Positions 45,590-58,514 of a stretch of DNA of 64,000 nucleotides are shown here, piece by piece. The notes under the pieces are model-generated. The model saw only the letters and a list, made by a program, of their open reading frames with translations. It searched no databases and was not told the origin of the DNA. Source of the DNA: Chlorophyllum brunneum. Its lineage: Eukaryota; Basidiomycota; Agaricomycetes; Agaricales; Agaricaceae. The DNA lies in the NCBI GenBank assembly GCA_963576785.1, contig OY756143.1, forward strand, positions 2,108,001-2,172,000, given 5' to 3'. Both the position numbers and the translations under genes were made by a program. The number at the start of each line of letters is the position of its first letter. The stretch's first letter is position 1.

Positions 45590-45759
45590 GTAAGAGCTAA
45601 GAATAAAGGAACAGAGTAAAGGAGTCATAAGGACAAATAGAATGAGTCAGGAAGAGTACAGCCATAAGGGATGAAACAAGGGGATGAAACGGATACATAG
45701 GAATGACGAGTGTGATGGGTGCATGATAGGAATATACTGTTTATCTATAGTTCATAACA
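45590..45759 (-). repeat. Half of a Gypsy LTR
   Basis: Right-hand portion of the LTR family only (from GTAAGAGCTAAG to ATAACA). Its left half is missing because the Copia LTR ends exactly here. It closely resembles the LTR at 49500-49804 in the shared part. Confidence 0.8.
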
Positions 45760-48700
45760 AATGGTCCTATTATGTTGATTGATATTGCTTCCCACAGTTC
45801 CGCTGGTATCAGTAGTGGATAAAGGTGTGTTGTTGGTCTTGTTCATAGTATTTTGTTTTATTGGCATACCTCACACCCCTTAATGTATCATTTGACATCA
45901 TTGTGCATTTGAGACCACCAATAACTCTGTTTAAGGAGTTTGATCATTTGGTATTGTCCTGGGTGTCCTACATCTGTCTTGTCATGGTGTTGTCAGAGTA
46001 TTTCTTGTCATATTTGGCTGTTGGACAGAACATATATTCTTCCTTCAAACATTAGTACTCCATCTGTTTCCCATATCTCCTCTAGTTGTTTCTCCTTTTC
46101 CTTCAGCCATTATGTTTTCCTTTTTGTTTCCTTTTATAGTTGGTGTTTCAGATTGTCTTCTCCTGAGGTTTCCCATATTTGTTAGATTGTGATAATTGTG
46201 TTATCCTTGAATAAATGATCGGGTAGTAAAATGATGTCGGTGTTGTCTTGGGTAGTTGTTAATCTTGATAAGACATTGGCTTTCGTATTGGTTTTTCCAG
46301 GGATGTGTTTCAGCATGTAGTGGTATTCCTGTAGTTCCATCTGCCACCTTGCTTGTCATCCTGTGAGTTACTGTGGTTTTCGGAAATATTCCAGGTTTTT
46401 GTGATTAGTCCATATTTCGAATGGTTTGTCTGCATCAAGTAAGTATTGTCTCCAGGTCTTGATTGCTTCTCAAATGGTGAGTAATTCTTTGTCATAGATT
46501 TGATAGTTTTGTTCTGCAGGTGTCATTGTTCTTGAGTGGAATGCAATTGGGTGCCAGTGTTCTTCCTGTTTTTGCAATAATACCACCCCTATTCCATATT
46601 CTGATGTACCCACTTCCACTCTGTATTGTCCCTTGTCTTGTGGCATTGCTAGTACCGGCTCACTTGTGACCTTTTCCTTGATTCCCTTGAAGGCTTGTTG
46701 CTGTTGTTCCATCTATACCTATTGTGTGTCCTTTTTCTTCAACTTGTGTAGCGGGACTGCTATGTTGCTGAAGTCGTGAATGAATCATTGGTAGAAGTTT
46801 GTGAATCCTAAGAATTTCTCGATGTCTTTTAGGGATTTGGGTGTTGGCCATTCTTTCACTGCTTTTACCTTCTCCTCCTCCATTTTAATGCTGTCTTGTC
46901 CCACCACAAATCCTAATATAGGTATCTCTTTCGCATCAAATATACACTTTGATCTTTTGAAGTATAGTTGGTATTTTGCTGCGATATTGAGAAATTGTTT
47001 TGTCCTGTCCTCAAGTTCCTGTTGCGTGGTTCCAGGGATGACAAAGTCATCCATGTAGTTGACGACTGCTCCTTCATGTAACATTTCTCGGAAGACAGTA
47101 TTCATCATCCTTTGGAATGTTGTTGGCGAGTTACTCATTCCAAAAAACATGACTGTTGGTTCGAATAGTCCATGTTTTGTTATGAATGCTGCTTTCCATT
47201 CATTGCCTTCTCTTATCCCAACGTTGTTGTATCCCTAGATGATGTCAAGTTTGTTAAAGACTTTTGCATCCTTGAGTCTGTTGATAACTTTGCTTATGAG
47301 TAGAAGTGGCATTTTATCTTTGATTGTGTGTTCATTTAGCTTCTTGTAGTCTTGTACCAGTTGTTTGGTTCCATCTTTTTTGGGTATGAAGAAGCATGGG
47401 GTGGCATAGGGGGATTGTGATGGTCGAATTCATCCCGAGGTAATATTTTTGTCAAGGAATTTCTACAGCTCTTGTTTCCCAGTTAATGTCATTGGGTAGA
47501 CCTTGGACTGTAGTACTGGTGGTACATCTTCTGTCGGGTTTGTTTTGTGGTCCCGTATCGTGTGTTCTGGCAGTTTGTCAAAGTTCTTCTTGTTGAATAG
47601 GTATGTATATTGCTGTAGGTATATTGGTAGGTCTTCCGGGTTTGTTTGATCAGTTTTCTTTTCCTCTACATGTTTTTTTACCGTGTGTATCCTTTCGCTG
47701 AACCGTATGTTGTTGTGGTGTGTGGTGCAATCCTTTGGACATCTATTGAAGTATATTATGTTATTTGTCCAGTCAATTTTTGGGTTGTGCTTGACTAGCC
47801 AGTCATGTCCAAGATATAGGTCTGTGCTCTCCAGTTGTGTTACCATTGCTTCAATCTCTTCCGTGTGTCTGCCATTGCTTAATACCAGTTATGCCATGTC
47901 TGTTATCTCTCCTTTTTTGTTCTCAGTTCCATTGGCATTGATTACTCATATTGGGGTTTCGAGGGGTTTGGTTCTTCTTCTACTATTCTTTGCACTATAC
48001 ATGTGTGGGTACATCCAGAATCTACCAGTGTGGTGATTTGTTTGGGTCCTTTCTTTTTTCTGATTGTTAAGTCGAGGAGAAGTTTGCATATCGAGTTCTG
48101 TTTCTGTAGGATTACGTATTGTCTATTGTGAAGTAAACAAGGACTCTAGGTTTATGGGCTCGCAAGTTTGTACCTACTTGGAGTCTTTGGCAAAATCCTC
48201 TTTTGCCTCTTCTTCTATCTCCTTGGTGACCTCTCTGATATGTGCTTTCTTTGGTACTTTACAATTCTTCAAGATATGGCCTTGTTTGCCACAATTATAG
48301 TATGTTATCTTGGTGTATGTGACCTTTGTTTTCTTGCAGCAATATTTGGCAATATGCCCATATAGGTTGCAGTTGAAACATCTTGGTTTGCCATTCTGAT
48401 CAGTGTCTGCCCTCTGTCTACCAATCTCCATTGGTTGTCCTCCACCTCCATATGTAACTCCTGTGCTTGTTCTGATATCTCCTCGGGTGATGTCTGTTGT
48501 TTTGTATCCTTGTCCTACTACAAGGATTGTGTTTCTTCATTTGCTGTATGTGTCTGGGATTGAGGCTGCTGGATAGCCTACAATGGTTCGGATAATATCT
48601 GCTCTGGTGTATCATTTGAGGAGGAATATGGCATGTGTGTTGTCTATTCCTGCTTGGGTCTTTAATGCTTCGAACTCTATTAAGAAGTCCACGGTATTCC

Positions 48701-49499
48701 TCTTTCCCTGTTTGAACAACTCAATTTCTCCTTCTGCTATCACTTTCCTATTCCCCAAGGAGAAGATAGCTATTATCTCCTTTGCGAAATCATTGAATGC
48801 TGGTGTTTTCTTGTCTTGAATTGTTTGTAACTTGGCATTGGCATAGGGCCCTGCTAGTCCTCCTTTCATTTGTGCTAGTACTCCAATTATCTTCTGTTTG
48901 TTATTGTCAATCTTGTTGAAGAGGGTCCATAAGAACATCACTCTCTACCAATTATCAAACTTGGTTCTATCTCCATTGAAGTATCCTGGTTCTGGTGCTA
49001 GGTTCTTTGGGAAGTTGATTTCATTGGCTATTTCTGATTCTGTCTCTGGTTTACTGTATTTGTTCTCATGGGTTTCAGCAACTTCTATGTCAGATGTTTT
49101 GGATTCTCTGTTTTTGTAGGTCTCGGCAACTTTTATATCAGATGTGGCTTCAGCAATTTCTGTATTGAATGGGGTCTCAGCAACTTCTATTTCGGATGTG
49201 GTCTTGGCAACGTCTGTGTTGAATAGGGTCTCAAAAAGAGCTGTGTCTTTGTCTATACTGTGGTCAGATTTCTGCCATTTAAGGCCTTCAGGAATATCTG
49301 GTTCTGTTTATCATTTGGATCCAGTGGTTACAGGTGATCCCTGGATATCTGTTGGTCTTGGAGCTCTTGGTCTTCTTGGTGTTCTCAATGAGCTACTGCT
49401 GCTCATATACTGTCATCCTGGTCAGAGGCTATTATTCCAAGCCTAGTTATGAATAGTGGCACCTCTCTTGCAAGGTGAGTCAAATGACACTTTACCAAA
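45760..49499 (-). pseudogene. Gypsy-3: decayed chromovirus internal region, 3' part deleted
   Basis: Reading right to left: gag (acidic N terminus; capsid; knuckles CFNCNLYGHIAKYC and YYNCGKQGHILKNC), protease, RT (FFGMSNSPTTFQRMMNTVFR, YMDDF), RNase H and the first part of integrase. At 45760 the integrase sequence stops and joins directly to the end of an LTR, so the rest of integrase, the chromodomain and ORF3 are missing. Diverged from Gypsy-1 and -2 throughout and full of stops. Confidence 0.87.
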
Positions 49500-49804
49500 T
49501 GTTACAACCTTAGTCTAGGACTCAGGTTGCAAGTCTTTGGATAAAGACAAGAAAGTAGAGAGAAGAGTAAGGGATGGTACGATTGGTAAAGTATAAGGAA
49601 TACATCAAGTATTACTACACTTTATATACTAGTGGTAAGAACTAAGAATAAAAGAACAGAGTAAAGGAGTCATAAGGACAAATAGAATGAGTCAGGAAGA
49701 GTACAGCCATAAGGGATGAAACAAGGGAATGAAATGGATACATAGAAATGATGAGTGTGACAGGTGTATGATAGGAATGTACTGTTCATCTATAGTTCAT
49801 AACA
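49500..49804 (-). repeat. Gypsy-3 5' LTR
   Basis: 305 bp, TGTTAC...ATAACA as read on the plus strand; abuts the 5' end of LINE-2. Confidence 0.85.
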
Positions 49805-49826
49805 GTCTACACTACAAAGGGATATA

Positions 49827-51610
49827 ATGCCTGCATTATGTTTGAATCTCTCTCTGAGAGAGCCTACACCTGATGGCAATGGAGATATCTTTGGGAACGT
49901 CTCACATATTCCATCTACCTCCATTTTCTCAGCCTCCCCGGCTTTACCTCTACCTGGCATCCTGTTTTCTAGGACACCTACCTCTGCTCTACCTATTATC
50001 CCCAATATTCAGGATTACAGTCACACCATTCCCCCATTGGTACTCAGCCAAAGTCCAAGAACCCCTCCAAGCTCAATCACTTCTCTATCCAGTGATGCGG
50101 ACAAGACCATTCACACAGCTTCAAAGTGAACTCATCCCAATGGCAACCACTACCATTTTGATAGTAAAGATTGGACTGAGCAAGTCAAAGAAGAACTTGA
50201 GGCCAAAGTTGAGGAGGGTAACAACTCTGAAGACAAAGGTAGGCCTGAGGAGTTCTATGATGATGCTGTTAGGGAGGTCAGTAAGATCTCTGCATAGGTT
50301 AAAGCCTGCAGCACATATAATATGAGTGGTAATGAGGGCCTGGCATTTGGTCAGGCATTCACTGAACTAACAGATACCTTGATGAAGGCAGGATGGCTCA
50401 AGGTCTCTGTTGATGAACAAAATGACCTTTACAGTTGGATAGGGGTAAATTTTGGTAACATTACTGTCAGAGCTGACAAAACTCCTTAGCCTGACAACTC
50501 TCCTCTTTCCTGAGTGAAGGGTAAAGGCTGTGTGGCCTCTAACCCCACTCCTAACCCTAAGGGCCCCACCCCTAACCCCAAGCCCTCAACCTTAAGGCAA
50601 GTAGATAACACCTACATGGAAGTCATTGAACAAATTATCAGTCTGGGTATTTCTAGTGATAATGATGTCACTCATTCAGGTATTTCCGATGATGATGTTC
50701 AGATGATCTCTGAGGCAGAATTCAAGACTGTCTCTCATGCCAAGAAGGGTAGGTCCTGAAAGACTCCCCCTAAACTGAAGAACACTGCTGCTGAATCAAA
50801 GGGAGCAAATAAACCCATACCCAAGGCCTTGCCTACTGCAACACCAAAACTTGCACCTGCAACAGCTTCTAAAGGCCTTGCTCTGGCATCTAACTCCAAG
50901 AGATCTTACACAGCAGCAGCTGCTAAACCCAAAAACACCCTACCACCTCCTCTAGGTGTGATCCTCTCAAACTCTTGGAGTTTGTGAGCAAATTGTCTCA
51001 TGAGAAAGTTATGGCAATGTATGATGCTGCTTTCTCTACTCCCCCCACTGTGAACAAGAAATCTGCCATTAAACCTGGCACTGTTTGCTCAACTCTCAAT
51101 GGCCTATTATGTAAACAGGTTATTATTCCCCTTCTCACTGGACCCAATATTACCAATTTTGGATCCATTATTGACTCCCTTAATGCCTGTCTTATTGCTA
51201 AGAAGTCCAAATTGAGGGTTATTGCTGCCTTGCATGGTAAGCTGGGCCTTATGGCAGATGGGGCCATCGTCTGGTCCAATGCCATGCTAGATTGTTTACC
51301 TGCACACACTGCAAAGGTCCCTACTCTACTACCAACTACTGTGGCTTTGTATTTTGTTGCAAAGGTAATGAGAAGGTAGAACCTCCTGTCACCACCACCC
51401 CTGCCAGAGAACCATGCCCTCACAAGACTACATACTCCAATTGTGGTAAAGATCACCTAGCCACAGATAGAAAATGTCAGTTCTAGAAGCATCACTTTGA
51501 CCATGACTGGCATACCAATAAAGCATTCAAACTTAGAGCCAACAAAGGAGTTTCCCACCCCCCCTCTTCCTCATCCCTGGCTAGTCAAAGCCAAATGGCC
51601 CCCCCTCAAT
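49827..51610 (+). pseudogene. LINE-2 ORF1
   Basis: Matches LINE-4 ORF1: MPALCLNLSLREPTPDGNGD, later a Pro/Ala-rich linker and LLEFVSKLSHEKVMAMYDAA. Several stops and frame changes. Near 51290 about 150 residues, including the first zinc knuckle, are missing relative to LINE-4; the sequence resumes at CTHCKGPYSTTN. Confidence 0.82.
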
Positions 51611-51639
51611 AAATAACACACCCAATGAGCAAAACAGAC

Positions 51640-54600
51640 TCCCTTGCTCTCTTTTAAGTGAGTTGAAAGTTTGTTCTCACAATGTTGGAAGGTTGTATGG
51701 AGTGATGGAGACAGTCCTTGTATGTAGAGGTAACATCAACCTCCTCCTCATTCAAGAACCCCTATAGAGATACCTCCGTGATATTCCCTCCCCTGTCTCT
51801 AATGATGGATCACCTCTCATAGGGGGTCCAATCCATCCAGACTGGACCCTACTTTCATACCCTACTATTACTGAAGAACTTTTCTAAGTAGGATACCAGC
51901 GAATCTCTCATAGACTTTGACCTTGGCCCAAAGGGTCTAGTAGGGCAGTCAATGAAAATCACCAAACTCTCCCTCATGTCCTTGTTTTTGTGCACAATTG
52001 GCTTAAACAACTCCAACCCTCTGATAGAAAGGACATTATCAATCATTGAGACCTTATGTGCATTTTGTTATTTGCCAGAGGAGAAGAAATTTTACTGCTC
52101 AACATATATAATGACAGCCATAACACTATGCTCTACTTCCTTGAGGAGTACCTTTTCAAACTCCTGCCCTTTCTTCTGATGGGTGGCGACATCAATATCC
52201 GATCTGTGAGATGGGACCCTTCAACAGATCAACATCCTGCAAGTGCAGACCATCTACTTATGGATATTATGGATGGGATAAACAGCAAGAACTGGCCGAT
52301 GAACACCGCAGATGAGCTGGAGAAAGCTGTAGCAGATTTAGGAGTTTTGTTTGACAGGTCCTGGAATTGCAACACGAAGAAGGTTAAGGTCACCACCAGG
52401 TCCAAGACTTGGTGGAACAAAGAATGCTCAAAGGCACTGGCAGATCACCATGCAGACCAAAGAAACAAATGAAAGTGGAACACTTTTCACAAGAAGCATG
52501 ACAGACAGTTTATGGACTGCCTTTGACTATCATTACAACTCTGTACGGGATTGTCCATTCAATGCAAATATTCTTGAAGAACTGCCTCCACCAATTGGTA
52601 AGAGAATAGGACTTGGGTCAACTTCTCTCTCTTAGAGATGATGGAGTCACTCAAGGATACCTCAAATTCTTCCGCCCCTAGCCCAGATTACTTGTCCTGG
52701 TCCCATCTCAAACAGATTGTCACTATCAATACCTGCGCCAACCTGTTCCTGCAAATCAGCTGCACATGCCTGTCTCTTGGGCATTGGCCATCACATTTCA
52801 AACAGTCAACATTGGTAATCATTCCTAAGCCAAATAAACCTCATTACTTCACTCCAAAGGCATTCTAGCCTATCATTCTCCTTAACACACTCGGCAAATT
52901 GATAGAGAAGATGTTAGCCAAGAGATTACAATTCAAGGCAGTAAAGTTCAAGGTCCTTCATCCACATCAACTTAGGGCAATAAGACAAAGGTCTACAGAG
53001 GATGTGGGTCTTTTCCTCACCTACATCATCTGGGAAGCTTAGACAAAGAAGAAGAAAATGTTTTGGTCTTAGCATTTGATGTTGCCCAATTTTTCCCCTC
53101 CCTCAATCACAATCTCCTCACTAACATCCTCACACAACAACAGGGTTTTCTCCCTCAAATTGCAACAATTACCTGAAAGAAAGACATACTACCTATTTAT
53201 GGAACAATGAAACTTCCCCTGAATTTGATACAGTGGTAGGAGTAGGACAAGGCTCAGCCCTTAGCCCTATTCTCTCTGCCCTCTATCTTGCTCCCCTCCT
53301 CCAAATATTTGATGTTCAAATGGAAGAACACCACAATAAATGGGATTTTGACATCTTATCTTATGTTGACAATGGTACCCTCATCACCCAATCCCCCACT
53401 CTTGAAAGCAACATCAAGACCCTGCAACATATGTATCATGAGATGGAATATCTCATGAACAATTTTGGTCTAGTCATTGAACACAGCAAGTCCGAAGTCT
53501 TCCACTTTACCCATGCAAAACAAGACTCCAACCCTTCCATTGACTTGGGAACTCCCCCATTCACAGGTTATACCCCCCTCAAGCTGAAGACCCATTGGCA
53601 TTATCTTGGTTTCTATTTCAACAGGATGCTCTCTTTCAAAGAACATGTCTGATACTGCCAAAGCTATATTGTCTATTAAGGTGTTGGAGATACTCAGCAA
53701 CTCTGTTCACAGCCTTCCCCCCATAACAAGAGACTCCTTTATAGATTGTGTGTTGTCCTGGTAGCAACATATGGTTACCAACTATGGTTTCATGATCGAT
53801 CCTGCACTAAGGGAACTTGTGAAATCCTCAATAAAATGCAATGTAAAGCTGCCCTTTGGATCACTGGGGCATTCTGTACCTCTCCCACTGACAGTGTTGA
53901 ATCTTTTGTAGGGCTTATGTCTATCAAACTACATCTCCACAAGTTGGTTGAATGACAAACATCAAGAATTCACACTTTGGATGATGAACATGCTCTGGTA
54001 AGATTGACAAAAGAGTATTATTCTTCCCCCTACTGACTTCACATCAAGAATTTCATGGAAATTCAGAAGAAGAAGATGCTTGGAGCTGTGATGGATGTTT
54101 CACACCCCACCTCCAAGACTCATTATGTAGAATCTTTTAACTCTGTTTCTAAGACTCTCTGGCCTGGATGTAGTTTACTGGACTATTTTCCTACTAATGT
54201 ATCTTTCACAGGATTCAACTGGGACAACCCCCACCTCTCGAAGATGATTTGGGATGATGTAATGACAAATGTGACAATAGACCCCAAGTCCATTATCATT
54301 GGCACAGACGGCTTGGTCCATCCCAACCCTAACCCACTTGCCAGCCAGTACACAGCTGCAGCCACCATTTGCTACTTGAACAGAGGAAGTTCAACTATGA
54401 AGAGGCTCGGAGAGACTATATCCACTGACACCAAACTAGTCATGCAATACCTAGGCATCACCAAGGTTCTTGCCACAGATGACTATGATGAGATTGAGCA
54501 CATTCATGTGTTCACCAACTCCCTCATGGCCTCTAGGCTTCTTCTCAATTGCTTACCACACTCTTGTCAGTGGCAGTCTATCCTCACCTCAAAGGTGCTT

Positions 54601-55257
54601 ATGACTTGGTTTAGTAAGTCAGACCAGCACTGCCTTTCATTCTACCACACTCTGTCCAAATGCAAATACAGGATTCAATGAGCCACTCATGACTGGATAC
54701 AAACAGTCACCTAGCCTAACCAAAGTTGAAATCATTGAGTACCCAACTTACTTAACTTCCTATGCAAAAAGTCTGCCAAACATGCCATTCACACATGGCA
54801 GGCCATGTTTGGTTTCAAGAAATACAGTGGTAGCTCCTTCCTCTACCTTCTGGTACAAGTGAATAGGGCCTCTGCCTTACTATCATACATCAACTCCAGC
54901 CCTTGGATATGAGAATGTGGATACTAGCCTCAGCTCTTTGTACAAGCTTGTCATGCCATACTATGTCATGTCCCAATTGGAGAGTACTGCCTAAGATTCT
55001 TCCCTAACAAGGATCTATTATGCCACCACTGCAATAATCAACTGGTCCAAACCAGGTTGCATATCCTCTACTGGTATCAAAACTATGATCACTACTATGG
55101 TGTTGACACCATCAAGAAGTTTGTCAACTTTTTGCATTGCAATCCTACTGTGTTCAGCTTCCCTCCAGAACCTGATTGCCCTTATATTTGTGCTGGTTCA
55201 GTACCCCTGTTACATCATCATCAAGCCCATCAGAGGTTTGGGTCTGTGCCCGTGTGA
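51640..55257 (+). pseudogene. LINE-2 ORF2
   Basis: Endonuclease start (VCSHNVGRLYGVMETVL), GGDINIRS, RT (VGVGQGSALSPILSALYLAP, SYVDNGTLI) and RNase H (IIGTDGLVHPNPNP). The RT YVDD-like motif reads YVDN. About 88 residues including the endonuclease SDHASL histidine motif are deleted near 52255, and a second gap near 52470-52500 removes the segment before the RT. Non-functional. Confidence 0.85.
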
Positions 55258-55702
55258 GTCCTTTCCTTTCTGAAATTTTTCTTATGCTCTCCTAGTTATG
55301 GACTTCACAATTCATTTCTCTATCTCTCTTATTCCCACTCATCTACTATTCTATGATAGTTTTCATTCAAATTTCATCATTCCTGTAGTGTCTGGGCTAT
55401 GCCCCTCCATATGCTAGTACTGTCTGTTGTTTCCCCTTGTGTTTGCAAGTCAATAGTTTCTTTTCTATCAATTTCTCTCTCTCACTATCTCTCTTCCAAC
55501 TTCTTTTTCCTGCGAATCAACTTAGGTACCAAATTTCTCTCTAGTATATGTGCTAGACGGCATTGAGTCTCATGGGGTTAGTTCACTTGTAGTTTACTTT
55601 CCTTGCTCCGAACATTCTGTATGTTCTGCCTTTGTATGTATGTACATGCAGACTGCAATCGAGTACTGCTATATAAATTGTTGATTTAAAAAAAAAAAAA
55701 AA

Positions 55703-56916
55703 GAAGATTACTTAACTGCTTATTCTCTACTTGCCCTCATTACTCAAGAGTTATGAGATAAACAGGATTCCCATTTTTTGGTTGAGTAATAACAGTTTGA
55801 TAATATTTGCTTATCTGGTTACTTAGCTGAGATAGGTATTAAGGCCATACCCTAGAGGTCATATTCTCTTTGATTGCCCTTAGTAGCTGAATTTGTAACA
55901 GAAGGTCTTGACTATAACAAGCTTTTCTCTCCAGTTGTCCACTACAAAACTTCTTGTCTTCTGTTATTCTAAGCAGTAGTCAAAAATTGGGAAATCAAAA
56001 GTGTTGATGTAAAAACCACTTATTTATATAGCAATCTGGATAAAGAAATCTTTATGGAACAACCGGAAGAATTCATACTTGGACAAAACAAAGTGTAGAG
56101 GTTACAAAAAGCATTGTACAGCCTTAAGCAAGCTGGCTTAGCTTGGTGGTACATAATGACAAAGTCACTGCTTGCCATAGGTTTTAAGCAATCTCTATCC
56201 AATACTGGAGTATATTATAATTACTGTCCAAAGACTGGCTTGATTATGATTGCCCTTGTTTACATCAATGATATTGTCTTTTTGGGCAAGAAGTGTCCCT
56301 TCTACTACCAAATGAAGAAAAACTTCATAGAATAATAGGAATGTTGTGACCTTAAAGAAGCAACTGAGTTTCTTAGGATGACTATTTCACAGGACTAGAA
56401 GAACAAGTAGATCTATGTTGATCAGATTTTATATCTTGACAAAGTTTTTGCTAAATTTGGTGTTGCTGCAAGGCCGACTCAAACACTTCTTCCAGCAGGA
56501 TGTACCTTCCTGCCCTACAAGAGTACTATTGACCCTGAGTTCCACCAGAAGTACCAATAACTCATTAGATCCCTAATGTAGCTTATGATTGGCTTGTAAC
56601 CTGATATTACTTATGCTATTGTGAAACTTAGTTAGCAGATAGCTAGTCCTTCAGAGGAGCATTACAAGCACAGTTTATACTTGTGCTACTATTTTTTGAG
56701 TACACAACACTATCACCTTATTTTTAATAGGCAATCAAAGAAGTCTATTCAAGGCTTCTCTGGTTCTGACTTTGCAGGATGTTTTCCTACACATAAGTCT
56801 ACTTCCAGCAATCTAGTCTTGTTTGCCAATAGACTAGTTTCCTGGTTAAGTCACTGACAAGCCACTACAGCACTGTCAACCACAGAAGCTAAGTATGTTA
56901 CTATATGCAAGACATC
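55703..56916 (+). pseudogene. Copia-2 relic (RT and RNase H)
   Basis: Heavily decayed Copia pol: KTTYLYSNLDKEIFMEQPEE, LYSLKQAGLAWWYIMTKSLL, LVYINDIVFLGKK and an RNase H trace (STTEAKYVTI). Bounded by LINE-2 on the left and by the LINE-3 insertion on the right, with a possible short remainder after 58433. Confidence 0.82.
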
Positions 56917-58427
56917 TTTTTTTTTTTTTTTAAATCAACAATTTTTATAGCAGTGCTCGATTGCAGTCCGCATGTACATACATACAAAGGTAGAATGTAC
57001 AGAATGTTCAGAGCAAGAAAAGTAAACTAAAAGTACACTAACCCTAGAAGACTCAATGCCATCTAGCACATACACTAGAGAGATATTTGGTACCTAAGTT
57101 GAACAGCGGGAAAAGAGAAAGAAGGAATTCAGGAGAGAAAGAGAGTGAGAGAGAGAAATTGATAGAAAGGAAACTATCTACTTGCAAACACAAGGGGGAA
57201 CAACAAATGGTACTAATGTATGGAGGGGCATTTACCCAGATACCACAGGAAAGATGGATTTTGAATGAAAACCACATTATAATAGTAGATGAGCAAGAAA
57301 GAGAGAAATAGAGAAATGAAATTGAAGTCCATAACTGGGGGAAGCACAAGAAAAATTTAAAAGAAGAAAGGACTCACACGGGTGCAAACCCAAACCTCTG
57401 ATGGGCATGACAACGATATAACGGGGGTATTGAACTAGTGTGGATATGAGGGCGATCAGGTTCTGGAGGGAAGCTGAAAGCAGTGGGGTTGCAATGTAGG
57501 AAGTTGATAAACTTCTTGATACTGTCGACACCATAGTGGTGATCGAAATGCTGACACCAATAGAGGATGTGCAACCTGGTCTGAACCAGTTGATTGTCGC
57601 AATGGTGACAAGATAAATCCTCATTAGGGAAGAACCTGAGATAGTACTCTCCAATCGGGGCATGACATAGGATGGCATGACAAGCTCTTGCAAAGAGCTG
57701 TGGTTGGTATCCGCATTCTCGTATCCAAGGGCTGGATTTGATGTGCAACGGTAAAGTAGAAGCCCCATTCGCTCACACCAGGAGGTGGAGAAAGGAGCTA
57801 CCACTGTATTTCTTGAACCTGAACATGGCCTGCCATGTTTGAATAGCATATTCAGCAGACTTTTTTTGTAAATAGGCAACGGAGTTAGGGATGTGGTAAT
57901 TTTGACCCTGGTTGGGCCAGGCAATTGTTTGGATCCGGTCGTGCGTGGCTTGCTGGATCCTGTATTTATACTTGGATGGAGTGTGATAGAATAAAAGGCG
58001 GTGTCGGTCAGACTTGTTGAACTAAGCCAGAAGTGCTTTCGAAGTGAGGATGGACTGTTGTTGGCAGGAGTGCAGTGAGCAGTCAAGTAACAGTCTAGAG
58101 GCTGCAAGGGAGTTGGTGAACACATGGATGTGCTCAACATATTTGTAGTCGACGGTAGTGAGTACCTTGGTAATTCCCAGGTATTGCACCACTAGTTCAG
58201 TGTCAGTAGATGTTGTTTCTCCGAGTCTCTTCATGATAGAGTTTCCTCTATCTAAGTGTTGTAGAGTAGCTGCTGCTGTGAATTAGCCAGCAAACAGGTT
58301 GGGGTTAGGGTGGACTGAGCCATCCGTGCCTATGATAATGGATTTGAAGTCTGTCATTGCATTCATCATTACATTATCCCAAAGCATCTTCAAGAGGTAG
58401 GGGTTGTCCCAGTTGAATCCTATAAAT
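56917..58427 (-). mobile_element. LINE-3: 5'-truncated non-LTR element
   Basis: Poly-T from 56917 marks the 3' end. Only the last part of ORF2 (RNase H region and C terminus, e.g. FFPNEDLSCHHCDNQLVQTR) and the 3' UTR remain. Possible 6-bp target duplication GACATC at 56911-56916 and 58428-58433. Head-to-head with LINE-4. Confidence 0.85.
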
Positions 58428-58514
58428 GACATCCCTTCTTTGACTCATACCACCACCATCAATTTGCAAAACTCAATTATACGGTACCAGTCTACAGTAC
58501 AAAGGATACATTTC

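Larger units (their letters stand above)
49805..55702 (+). mobile_element. LINE-2: internally deleted non-LTR retrotransposon
   Basis: Runs from a 5' start shared with LINE-4 (GTCTACA-TACAAAGG) to a poly-A tail at about 55686-55702. It carries ORF1 (gag-like) and ORF2 (endonuclease, RT, RNase H), both broken. The domain set APE endonuclease-RT-RNase H points to a Tad/I-type group; the clade is not resolved. Confidence 0.88.
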
